Source: Mycobacterium sp. E1747
GTDB lineage: Bacteria; Actinomycetota; Actinomycetes; Mycobacteriales; Mycobacteriaceae
NCBI RefSeq assembly: GCF_001667775.1
Contig: NZ_LZJI01000249.1
Coordinates: forward strand, 1-64,000
DNA length: 64,000 nucleotides
Reading direction: 5' to 3'
Both the position numbers and the translations under genes were made by a program. The notes under the pieces were generated by a model. That model searched no databases and was not told the origin of the DNA. It saw only the letters and a list, made by a program, of their open reading frames with translations. Shown piece by piece: positions 52,199-60,050 of this stretch (positions within the stretch are counted from its first letter, which is position 1; every line of letters starts with the position of its first letter).

Positions 52199-53449
52199 AT
52201 GGCACCCCCCAACATTCCCGCTGACTTCGACTTTCTCGACCCAGACGTCAACCTCGCCGGGCTGCCCGTCGCGGAACTCGCCGAGTTGCGCAAGGCGGAG
52301 CCCATCCACTGGGTCGACATTCCCAATGGTGCGGGTGGGTTCGAGGACCACGGATATTGGCTCGTCACCAAGCACGCCGACGTCAAGGAGGTGTCCAAGC
52401 GCAGCGACATCTTCTCGAGCTGGATGAACGGCGCCATCCCCACGTGGCCGCCGGAGATGAAGCGCGAGCAGGTCGAGCTGCAGCGCAGCGTCATGCTCAA
52501 CATGGACGCACCCCACCACACCCGGCTGCGCAAGATCATCTCGCGCGGGTTCACGCCCCGGGCCATCGGACGGCTGGAAGCCGAGTTGGCCCAGCGCGCC
52601 CAGAACATTGCCAAGACGGCGGCAAACGAGGGTAGCGGCGACTTCGTCGAGCAGGTCTCGTGCGAGCTGCCGTTGCAGGCCATCGCGGGCCTGCTCGGTG
52701 TTCCCCAGGAGGATCGCGACAAGCTGTTCCGCTGGTCCAACGAGATGACCGGTGGCACCGACCCCGAGTACGCCGACGTCGATCCCGCGCAGTCGTCGAT
52801 GGAACTGATCACCTACGCCATGGCGATGGCCGCGGAGCGGAACAAAAACCCCACCGACGACATCGTCACCACCCTCGTCCAGGCCGACATCGACGGCGAG
52901 AAGCTCTCCGACGACGAGTTCGGTTTCTTCGTGGTGATGCTGGCGGTGGCGGGCAACGAGACCACCCGCAACTCGATCACCCATGGCATGATCGCGATGG
53001 CCAACAACCCGGATCAATGGGAGCTCTTCAAGAGGGAGCGCCCGTCGACCGCGGCCGACGAGATCATCCGGTGGGCCACCCCGGTCTCGGCGTTCCAGCG
53101 GACCGCCAACGAGGACACCGAGTTGGCCGGCGTGCGAATCAAGAAGGGGCAGCGGGTGGTGATGTCCTACCGGTCGGCCAACTTCGACGAAGAGGTCTTC
53201 GAGGACCCGCACACCTTCAACATCCTGCGCGACCCTAATCCGCATGTCGGCTTCGGCGGGACCGGCGCCCACTACTGCATCGGCGCGAACCTGGCCCGCA
53301 TGACCATCAACCTGATCTTCAACGCGGTCGCCGATCACATGCCGGACCTCAAGCCGATCGGCGAGCCCGAGCGGCTGCGGTCGGGCTGGCTCAACGGCAT
53401 CAAGCATTGGCAGGTGGACTACACCGGCAAGGCCGCGGTGACGTCCTGA
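52199..53449 (+). CDS. cyp125: Cyp125, steroid C26/C27 monooxygenase
   Basis: P450 that oxidises the terminal carbon of the cholesterol side chain to the acid, the first side-chain step. 416 residues with I-helix LAVAGNETTRNSI, ExxR (ADEIIRWATP) and the heme loop HVGFGGTGAHYCIGANLA. The C-terminal half is nearly the same as Rv3545c; the N-terminus is about 17 residues shorter. Heads the cyp125-fadE28-fadE29-chsH2-chsH1-ltp2 operon, with all genes overlapping or touching. Confidence 0.96.
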   Translation: MAPPNIPADFDFLDPDVNLAGLPVAELAELRKAEPIHWVDIPNGAGGFEDHGYWLVTKHADVKEVSKRSDIFSSWMNGAIPTWPPEMKREQVELQRSVMLNMDAPHHTRLRKIISRGFTPRAIGRLEAELAQRAQNIAKTAANEGSGDFVEQVSCELPLQAIAGLLGVPQEDRDKLFRWSNEMTGGTDPEYADVDPAQSSMELITYAMAMAAERNKNPTDDIVTTLVQADIDGEKLSDDEFGFFVVMLAVAGNETTRNSITHGMIAMANNPDQWELFKRERPSTAADEIIRWATPVSAFQRTANEDTELAGVRIKKGQRVVMSYRSANFDEEVFEDPHTFNILRDPNPHVGFGGTGAHYCIGANLARMTINLIFNAVADHMPDLKPIGEPERLRSGWLNGIKHWQVDYTGKAAVTS

Positions 53450-54531
53450 TGGACTTCAATCTCACTGCGACGCAACAAGCCGTCGCGGATGTCGTGTCGT
53501 CGGTTCTGGACCGGGACTTCGGCTCGGCGACAATGCGGGCCGGTAACCGGCCCGAGGAGGAGCCGGGCCAATTGGGGCCGATTTGGGACGCTCTGGTCAG
53601 CGGCGGCGTGACGGCGCTGCCGGTGCCCGAACGCCTCGGCGGCGACGGTGTGGGCCTGCCCGAGGTCGCCACAGTGCTCACCGAGATCGGCCGCCACGGC
53701 GCCATCACGCCGGCGCTGGCCACGCTCGGTTACGGCGTGATGCCGCTGCTTGACCTGGCGTCCGACCAACAGCAGGATCGCTTCCTGGCCGGCTTGATCA
53801 ACGGAGCCAAAGGCGGGGTACTGACCGCCGCGCTCAACGAGCCGGGTACCGCGTTGCCCGATCGGCCGTCGACCACCTTCGCCAATGGCCGGCTGTCGGG
53901 AACCAAAGTTGCTGTGCCGTATGCCGAATCGGCCGACTGGGTCGTCGTGACCGCCGACAACGCCGTGGTGGTGGTGTCACCGAAGGCCGACGGCGTGGCG
54001 CTGGTCAAGACGCCGACATCGAACGGTGCGGACGAGTACACCGTCACGTTCGCCGACGTCGCCGTCGGCGACTCCGACGTGCTGGCCGGCGCCCAGGCGC
54101 ATCGGGTCAACCAGCTCGCGTTGGCGGCCGTCGGCGCCTACGCCGACGGGCTGGTGGCCGGGGCGCTGCGCCTGACCGCGGATTACGTGGCCAACCGCAA
54201 GCAGTTCGGCAAGCCGCTGTCCACGTTTCAGACGGTGGCCGCGCAGCTCGCCGAGGTCTACATCGCCTCGCGCACCATCGATCTGGCGGCCAAGTCGGTG
54301 GTGTGGCGGCTGTCCGAGGGACGGGACGCCGATAGCGACCTCGACGTCCTCGGATATTGGATCACCTCGCAGGCGCCGCCGGTCATGCAGACCTGCCATC
54401 ATCTACACGGCGGCATGGGGATGGACATCACCTACCCGATGCACCGGTACTACTCCACGATCAAGGACCTGTCCAGGCTGCTGGGCGGTTCTTCTCATCG
54501 GCTCGACTTGGTGGGAGCGCAATGTTCATAG
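53449..54531 (+). CDS. fadE28: FadE28 (ChsE1), subunit of the 3-carbon side-chain ACAD
   Basis: A 360-residue ACAD of the short, partner-requiring type (LTADYVANRKQFGKPLSTFQ, HHLHGGMGMDITYPMHRYY). With FadE29 it forms the alpha2-beta2 ChsE1-ChsE2 enzyme that desaturates the isopropionyl-CoA side chain. ATG 53449 shares its A with the cyp125 stop (TGATG); the upstream extension lies inside cyp125. Equivalent to Rv3544c. Confidence 0.94.
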   Translation: MDFNLTATQQAVADVVSSVLDRDFGSATMRAGNRPEEEPGQLGPIWDALVSGGVTALPVPERLGGDGVGLPEVATVLTEIGRHGAITPALATLGYGVMPLLDLASDQQQDRFLAGLINGAKGGVLTAALNEPGTALPDRPSTTFANGRLSGTKVAVPYAESADWVVVTADNAVVVVSPKADGVALVKTPTSNGADEYTVTFADVAVGDSDVLAGAQAHRVNQLALAAVGAYADGLVAGALRLTADYVANRKQFGKPLSTFQTVAAQLAEVYIASRTIDLAAKSVVWRLSEGRDADSDLDVLGYWITSQAPPVMQTCHHLHGGMGMDITYPMHRYYSTIKDLSRLLGGSSHRLDLVGAQCS

Positions 54532-55685
54532 ACCTCACTCCTGAGCAGCGCCAGCTGCAAGCGGAGCTGCGGGAGTACTTTTCGAACCTGATCTCGTCCG
54601 ACGAGATGAAGGCGATGGAGCAGGACCGGCACAACGAGGCCTACCGCGCGGTGATCCGGCGGATGGGCCGCGACGGCAAGCTCGGGGTGGGGTGGCCAAA
54701 GGAGTTCGGCGGCTTGGGCTTCGGCCCCATCGAGCAGTCGATCTTCGTCAACGAGGCGCATCGGGCCGACGTTCCGCTACCCGCGGTCACGCTGCAGACC
54801 GTCGGTCCGACGCTGCAGCAGTTCGGCAGCGAGGCGCAGAAGAAGAAGTTCCTGCCGGCGATCCTGGCGGGCGAGGTCCATTTCGCGATCGGCTACACGG
54901 AGCCCGAGGCGGGCACCGACCTGGCGTCGTTGCGGACCACCGCGGTGCGCCAGGGCGACGAGTACATCGTCAACGGCCAGAAGGTCTTCACCACCGGGGC
55001 GCACGACGCCGACTACATCTGGCTGGCCTGCCGCACCGACCCGGAAGCCGTGAAGCACAAGGGCATCTCGATCCTGATCGTCGACACCAAGGATCCCGGC
55101 TACTCCTGGACGCCGATCATCCTGTCCGACGGCGCCCACCACACCAACGCCACCTATTACAACGACGTGCGGGTGCCGGCCGACATGCTGGTCGGCGAGG
55201 AGAACGGCGGGTGGCGGTTGATCACCACCCAGCTCAACAACGAGCGGGTCATGCTCGGCCCCGCGGGCCGCACCGCCGGCATCTACGATCGGTTGCACGC
55301 CTGGGCGTCCAAGCCGGGCAGCGACGGGATCACCCCGATCGACCACCAAGACGTGAAGCGGGCGCTCGGCGAGATCCACGCCATGTGGCGGATCAACGAG
55401 CTGCTTAACTGGCAGGTCGCCGCCGCCGGTGAAGACATCAACATGGCGGATGCGGCGGCGACGAAAGTCTTTGGCACCGAGCGTATCCAATACATCGGTC
55501 GGCTCGCGGAGGAGATCGTCGGCAAGTACGGCAACCCCGCCGACTCCGACACCGCCGAACTGCTCAACTGGCTGGATTCACAAACCAAGCGCAACCTGGT
55601 CATCACCTTCGGTGGGGGCGTCAACGAAGTCATGCGAGAAATGATCGCGGCGGCGGGCCTCAAAGTGCCGAGGGTGCCCCGATGA
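54522..55685 (+). CDS. fadE29: FadE29 (ChsE2), catalytic subunit of the 3-carbon side-chain ACAD
   Basis: A 387-residue ACAD of the long subunit type (FAIGYTEPEAGTDLASLRTT, VNGQKVFTTGAHDADYIW). Partner of FadE28, which overlaps it by 10 bases. Length equals Rv3543c. The stop overlaps chsH2 as ATGA. Confidence 0.95.
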   Translation: MFIDLTPEQRQLQAELREYFSNLISSDEMKAMEQDRHNEAYRAVIRRMGRDGKLGVGWPKEFGGLGFGPIEQSIFVNEAHRADVPLPAVTLQTVGPTLQQFGSEAQKKKFLPAILAGEVHFAIGYTEPEAGTDLASLRTTAVRQGDEYIVNGQKVFTTGAHDADYIWLACRTDPEAVKHKGISILIVDTKDPGYSWTPIILSDGAHHTNATYYNDVRVPADMLVGEENGGWRLITTQLNNERVMLGPAGRTAGIYDRLHAWASKPGSDGITPIDHQDVKRALGEIHAMWRINELLNWQVAAAGEDINMADAAATKVFGTERIQYIGRLAEEIVGKYGNPADSDTAELLNWLDSQTKRNLVITFGGGVNEVMREMIAAAGLKVPRVPR

Positions 55686-56632
55686 CCGACATCGACGAAG
55701 CCGTCGCGGAGATCAAGGCGGCCGGTGGCCCCAAGCCGCGCGCCGGCCGCGACCCGGTGAACCAGCCGATGGTCAACAACTGGGTGGAGGCCATCGGCGA
55801 CCGCAATCCCATCTACGTCGACGAGGCCGCGGCCCGGGCCGCCGGTCATCCGGGAATCGTGGCCCCGCCGGCCATGATTCAGGTCTGGACCATGTTCGGC
55901 CTGGGTGGGGAGCGTCCGAAGGACGACCCGATGGGCCCCATCATGGAGCTGTTCGACAACGCCGGCTACATCGGCGTCGTCGCCACCAACTGCGAACAGA
56001 CCTATCACCGTTACCTGAGGCCCGGCGAGCAGGTCAGCATCACCTCGGAGATGGGTGACGTGATCGGGCCCAAGCAGACCGGTTTGGGCGAGGGCTACTT
56101 CATCAACCAACACACCATCTGGCGGGTGGGCGACGAGGACGTCGCCGAGATGGACTGGCGCATGCTGAAATTCAAGCCTCGGGAGGCCGCGTCCGGGCCC
56201 GCGGTGCCCGAGGACCTGGATCCCGATGCCATGATGCGCCCCGCGTCTTCGCGGGACACTGCCTTCTTCTGGGAAGGCGTCAGGGCGCACGAGCTGCGGA
56301 TCCAGCGGCGGCCCGACGGTACCCTGCAGCACCCGCCGGTGCCCGCGGTGTGGCAGGACAAAGCAGCGCCGATCGACTACGTCGTGGCCAGCGGCCGCGG
56401 TGAGGTGTTCAGCTTCGTCGTGCACCACGCCCCGAAGGTGCCCGGCCGCGCACTGCCCTTCGTCATTGCCCTGGTCGAGCTCGAGGAGGGCGTGCGGATG
56501 CTGGGCGAGCTGCGGGGCGCGGACCCGGCCGAGGTGAGGATCGGAATGCCCGTGCGCGCAACGTATATCGACTTCCCTGCCAGTGACACCGGCCCGGAGT
56601 GGACCCTCTACGCCTGGGAGCCCCGGGCATGA
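55682..56632 (+). CDS. chsH2: ChsH2, MaoC-like hydratase subunit fused to DUF35
   Basis: A 316-residue two-domain protein. The N-terminal half (about 1-180) is a MaoC-like hot-dog domain that pairs with ChsH1 to hydrate the side-chain enoyl-CoA; the C-terminal half (about 195-316) is a DUF35 domain (FFWEGVRAHELRIQRRPDG, LPFVIALVELEEGVRMLGEL) that docks with Ltp2 for the retro-aldol step. The Cys pairs of a typical DUF35 zinc ribbon are absent. Equivalent to Rv3542c. ATGA overlaps on both sides tie it to fadE29 and chsH1. Confidence 0.94.
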   Translation: MTDIDEAVAEIKAAGGPKPRAGRDPVNQPMVNNWVEAIGDRNPIYVDEAAARAAGHPGIVAPPAMIQVWTMFGLGGERPKDDPMGPIMELFDNAGYIGVVATNCEQTYHRYLRPGEQVSITSEMGDVIGPKQTGLGEGYFINQHTIWRVGDEDVAEMDWRMLKFKPREAASGPAVPEDLDPDAMMRPASSRDTAFFWEGVRAHELRIQRRPDGTLQHPPVPAVWQDKAAPIDYVVASGRGEVFSFVVHHAPKVPGRALPFVIALVELEEGVRMLGELRGADPAEVRIGMPVRATYIDFPASDTGPEWTLYAWEPRA

Positions 56633-57030
56633 GCGCGCCGGCCATCGAAGTGGGTACCACGCTGCCCGAGCTCAAGATCTACGGCGACCCCACGTTCATC
56701 ATCTCGACCGCCATCGCCACCCGCGACTTCCAAGATGTCCACCACGACCGTGACTTGGCGCAGGCCAAAGGGTCGAAGGACATCTTCGTCAACATCCTCA
56801 CCGACACCGGTCTGGTGCAGCGCTACGTCACCGACTGGGCCGGCCCGTCGGCGCTGATCAAGTCCATCGGGTTGCGGCTCGGGGTGCCGTGGTACGCGTA
56901 TGACACCGTCACCTTCTCCGGCGAGGTGACCGCCGTACAGGCCGGTCTGATCACCGTGAAGGTGTTCGGCCGCAACAGCCTTGGCGATCACGTCATCGCG
57001 ACCGTGACGTTGACGATGGGAGACGCTTAG
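56629..57030 (+). CDS. chsH1: ChsH1, MaoC-like enoyl-CoA hydratase subunit
   Basis: A 133-residue hot-dog fold protein with the hydratase-type motif ATRDFQDVHHDRDLAQAKGS, giving the catalytic Asp and His. Forms an alpha2-beta2 hydratase with ChsH2. Equivalent to Rv3541c. ATG 56629 overlaps the chsH2 stop; the ltp2 ATG follows its TAG with no gap. Confidence 0.94.
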   Translation: MSAPAIEVGTTLPELKIYGDPTFIISTAIATRDFQDVHHDRDLAQAKGSKDIFVNILTDTGLVQRYVTDWAGPSALIKSIGLRLGVPWYAYDTVTFSGEVTAVQAGLITVKVFGRNSLGDHVIATVTLTMGDA

Positions 57031-58200
57031 ATGTTGGCGGGCAAGGCTGCGATCGTCGGCATCGGCGCCACCGACTTCTCGAAGGACTCTGGTCGAAGCG
57101 AATTGCGTCTGGCGGCCGAGGCCGTGCTGGACGCTTTGGACGACGCCGGCCTTTCGCCGTCGGACGTCGACGGGCTCACCACCTTCACGATGGACACCAA
57201 CAAGGAGATCGCCGTCGCGCGGGCCGCCGGCATCGGCGAGCTGAAGTTCTTTGCCCAGACCCATTATGGCGGCGGTGCCGCGTGCGGGACCGTTCAGCAT
57301 GCCGCGATGGCCGTCGCGACGGGGGTGGCCGACGTTGTCGTCGCATACCGGGCGTTCAACGAGCGGTCGGGCATGCGGTTCGGTCAGGTGCAGACCCGGC
57401 TGGCGGGAGACGCCCGCGCGCAGGCGGATTCGACGGCGGCCGACAATTCGTTCTCCTACCCGCACGGCCTGTCCACACCGGCCGCCCAGGTCGCCATGAT
57501 CGCGCGGCGCTACATGCACCTGTCCGGTGCGACCAGTCGCGACTTCGGCGTCATCTCGGTGGCCGACCGCAAGCACGCCGCCAAGAACCCTAATGCGTAC
57601 TTCTACGAGAAGCCGATAACCATTGAGGACCACCAGAATTCGCGGTGGATCGCCGAGCCGCTGCGGCTGCTGGACTGCTGCCAGGAGACCGACGGCGCGG
57701 TGGCGATCGTGGTGACCTCACCTGAGCGCGCCCGAGACCTCAAGCAGCGGCCGGCCGTCATCGAGGCCGCGTCACAGGGTTCGAGCCCGGACCAGTACAC
57801 GATGGTCAGCTACTACCGACCGGAACTGGGCCTACCCGAGATGGGTGTGGTGGGGCAGCAGCTGTGGCAGCAGTCCGGTCTTTCGCCGTCGGACATCCAG
57901 ACCGCCATCCTTTACGACCACTTCACCCCCTTCACGCTGATTCAGTTGGAGGAGTTGGGATTCTGCGGCAAGGGCGAGGCCAAGGACTTCATCGCCGACG
58001 GCGCGATCGAGGTCGGTGGCCGGCTGCCCATCAACACGCACGGTGGCCAGCTCGGCGAGGCCTATATCCACGGCATGAACGGCATCGCCGAGGGTGTGCG
58101 GCAATTGCGTGGGACCTCGGTTAACCCGGTCCCGGATGTCGAGCACGTCCTCGTCACCGCGGGAACCGGCGTGCCCACGTCGGGCCTCATCCTCGGTTAG
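57031..58200 (+). CDS. ltp2: Ltp2, steroid side-chain retro-aldolase
   Basis: A 389-residue thiolase-fold (SCPx-like) enzyme that splits the last three side-chain carbons as propionyl-CoA to leave androstenedione; active only with the ChsH2 DUF35 domain. Segments AIVGIGATDFSKDSGRSELR, FAQTHYGGGAACGTVQHAA and INTHGGQLGEAYIHGMNG are visible; the thiolase Cys nucleophile motif is not kept as in FadA5. Equivalent to Rv3540c. Last gene of the cyp125 operon. Confidence 0.95.
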   Translation: MLAGKAAIVGIGATDFSKDSGRSELRLAAEAVLDALDDAGLSPSDVDGLTTFTMDTNKEIAVARAAGIGELKFFAQTHYGGGAACGTVQHAAMAVATGVADVVVAYRAFNERSGMRFGQVQTRLAGDARAQADSTAADNSFSYPHGLSTPAAQVAMIARRYMHLSGATSRDFGVISVADRKHAAKNPNAYFYEKPITIEDHQNSRWIAEPLRLLDCCQETDGAVAIVVTSPERARDLKQRPAVIEAASQGSSPDQYTMVSYYRPELGLPEMGVVGQQLWQQSGLSPSDIQTAILYDHFTPFTLIQLEELGFCGKGEAKDFIADGAIEVGGRLPINTHGGQLGEAYIHGMNGIAEGVRQLRGTSVNPVPDVEHVLVTAGTGVPTSGLILG

Positions 58201-58230
58201 CGCTCGCTACGTCCTCCTCTCTGCGCCGAG

Positions 58231-58290
58231 TGCCCGGCTGGTCGGGCACTCAGCAGCTGCGGCCCGGCCAGCCGGGCACTCGACAGCTGA
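58231..58290. repeat. 30-base period palindromic repeat, 5' of second DUF559-like gene
   Basis: Two 30-base units (58231-58260 and 58261-58290; 23 of 30 identical), each with a CCCGGC-type dyad: GCCCGGCTGGTCGGGC (58232-58247) and GCCCGGCCAGCCGGGC (58262-58277), then GCACTC and CAGCTG. It fills the gap after ltp2 and could act as a terminator. The same dyad with the same 30-base period recurs at the gene's 3' end. Confidence 0.75.
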
Positions 58291-58326
58291 AGTGACGTCG
58301 GTGGTTCGGCATGCGACGCTGCGCCG

Positions 58327-59202
58327 ATGGGTGAGCCATTTGTCGGGAGTGAAGCCGTTGCCTGCGGACTGCTGACCAAAAGTCATTTGGAAACGCGCTA
58401 TGTTCGGCTGTTCCGGGGCGTCTACATCGATCGTGATGCTGAGCTCACCGCGGTAGTACGCGCGAAGGCTGGATGGTTGTGGACCGGCCGGCGGGGCGTT
58501 GTCGCGGGCTTCTCGGCGGCTGCGCTGCACGGGAGCAAATGGGTCGACGATCGAAGACCTGTGGAGCTGATCCACGACAACCACCATTTCGCGCCCGGGA
58601 TACAGCTGCATAGGGAAACCGTCGGCGCGGATGAGGTCGAATCAATCGACGGCGTTGCGGTGACATCACCGACCAGGACAGCGCTGGACCTCGGGTGCTG
58701 GTACCCGTCGATGACCGCTGTGGCGGGTATCGACGCGTTGGCGGGTGCGACAGAAATCAAGGCGGCTGACATCGAGCTGCTAGCCCGTAGATACGCGGGA
58801 CGCCGAGGCATCGCACGAGCACGGCGAGCAGCCGAACTATTCGATGCGGGGGCGCAGTCGCCAAAGGAGTCTTGGCTTCGGGTTCTGTTGATCGAGGCCG
58901 ACCTGCCGCGGCCCCAGACACAGATTCCGGTACTTGACGAGTTCGGCAGCGTGTTCGCTTATCTGGATATGGGTTGGGAAGACGTCAAAGTCGCTGTGGA
59001 GTACGACGGTGAGCAGCACCGCAACGATCGCCGCCAATACGCCTGGGATGTCCGGCGATTGGAAACGCTTCAGCGGCTGGGTTGGATCGTAGTAAGGGTG
59101 GTCGCCGGCGATCGTCCCGGTGACATCATCCGCAGGGTGCGCGGCGCGCGTGCTCGTCGCATGCCCGGCGAGCCGGGCATGCGAGGCCTACGGCCCGGCT
59201 AG
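58327..59202 (+). CDS. AbiEi-type HTH / DUF559 (PD-(D/E)XK-like) protein, copy 2
   Basis: A 291-residue paralogue of the protein at 19054-19929, equal in length and similar along its whole length: N-terminal VGSEAVACGLLTKSHLETRY and FRGVYIDRD, central ALHGSKWVDDRRPVEL, and C-terminal QSPKESWLRVLL, YLDMGWEDVKVAVEYDGEQH and LGWIVVRVVAGD with the same candidate Glu/Asp/Glu/His site. It stands where M. tuberculosis has PPE63. Bracketed by palindromic repeats; the 3' repeat overlaps the end of the frame. Function unknown. Confidence 0.75.
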   Translation: MGEPFVGSEAVACGLLTKSHLETRYVRLFRGVYIDRDAELTAVVRAKAGWLWTGRRGVVAGFSAAALHGSKWVDDRRPVELIHDNHHFAPGIQLHRETVGADEVESIDGVAVTSPTRTALDLGCWYPSMTAVAGIDALAGATEIKAADIELLARRYAGRRGIARARRAAELFDAGAQSPKESWLRVLLIEADLPRPQTQIPVLDEFGSVFAYLDMGWEDVKVAVEYDGEQHRNDRRQYAWDVRRLETLQRLGWIVVRVVAGDRPGDIIRRVRGARARRMPGEPGMRGLRPG

Positions 59203-59208
59203 CCGGGC
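59158..59208. repeat. 30-base period palindromic repeat at the 3' end of second DUF559-like gene
   Basis: CGCATGCCCGGC/GCCGGGCATGCG (59158-59183, 12-base arms, 2-base loop) and the perfect 16-base palindrome GCCCGGCTAGCCGGGC (59193-59208). Their CCCGGC cores (59163 and 59193) are 30 bases apart, as at the 5' side of the gene. The second one contains the TAG stop codon. Confidence 0.75.
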
Positions 59209-59231
59209 GCTCGGCGAGAAGCCGAACGACC

Positions 59232-60050
59232 CTAGGCCGGGACCAGCTCGACGCCGGCCACGAAACGGCCACCTTCTTTCCACACGTTGACGCGCAGGGT
59301 CTCGCCGGGGAACGCCACGCCGGCGAAGCGGGCGCCGTAGGCGGCGACCGCGCCGGCATCGCCGTCCAGCAGCGTGTCGACGATGGCTTTGCACGTCATG
59401 CCGTATGTGCACAGACCGTGCAGAATGGGCTGCGAAAAGCCTGCGGCCGCAGCGAATTCCGGGTCGGAGTGCAGCGGGTTTCGGTCGCCGCACAGCCGGT
59501 AGAGCAGCGCCTGCTGCGGCAGGATGGGCACCGCGATCTCAACATCGGGCGCCCGCTCGGGCGCGGCGTCCGAGGTCGAAGGCCCACGCTCGCCGCCAAA
59601 TCCGCCCTCACCGCGCGCGAAGATCGATCGCCGCTGCGTCCACAGCAGCGTGCCGTCGGGCGCGCTGACGGTCGTCTCGCTCCAGATCACCGCGGCCTTG
59701 CCCTTGTCCCAGATGTCGGTGAACCGGGTGACGGCGCGGGCCGAACCCGACGGTGGCAGCGGGCCGGGCACCTCCACCCGCTCGCTGGCGTGCAGTACCT
59801 TGCCCAGCTCGATGTCGATGCCGGGGAATTGCACGGTCGGCGGCTTGGTCATGTGAAAGGACGCCGCCACGTTGCCGAACGTCGGCAGCACCTGCGGGGT
59901 GTCGTCAACCAGGTAGCGCAGTTCGCGCGGATCCACCGGGTCCTTGCCGGCGCCCAACGCCAAGTGGTAGAGCTGCACATCGCTGCTCGTCCACGAGAAG
60001 TCGATGGGCTCCAGCTCGGCGGCCAGCGCGACGTCCACATCGATGGGCAT
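59232..60050 (-). CDS. chsH3: ChsH3-type MaoC/MFE-2 enoyl-CoA hydratase (Rv3538-like)
   Basis: A 272-residue double hot-dog protein of the peroxisomal MFE-2 hydratase type. The second hot-dog carries the catalytic motif LCGDRNPLHSDPEFAAAAGF (Asp and His). It hydrates the C22-C23 double bond of the steroid side-chain CoA ester in M. tuberculosis. ATG 60050 overlaps the kstD stop by one base, so it follows kstD in one transcript. Confidence 0.9.
   Translation of the reverse strand: MPIDVDVALAAELEPIDFSWTSSDVQLYHLALGAGKDPVDPRELRYLVDDTPQVLPTFGNVAASFHMTKPPTVQFPGIDIELGKVLHASERVEVPGPLPPSGSARAVTRFTDIWDKGKAAVIWSETTVSAPDGTLLWTQRRSIFARGEGGFGGERGPSTSDAAPERAPDVEIAVPILPQQALLYRLCGDRNPLHSDPEFAAAAGFSQPILHGLCTYGMTCKAIVDTLLDGDAGAVAAYGARFAGVAFPGETLRVNVWKEGGRFVAGVELVPA

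Noticed and set aside
52133..53407. A long minus-strand open frame opposite cyp125.
   Set aside because: It mirrors the cyp125 codons; such antisense frames are common in high-GC DNA, and it has no family features.
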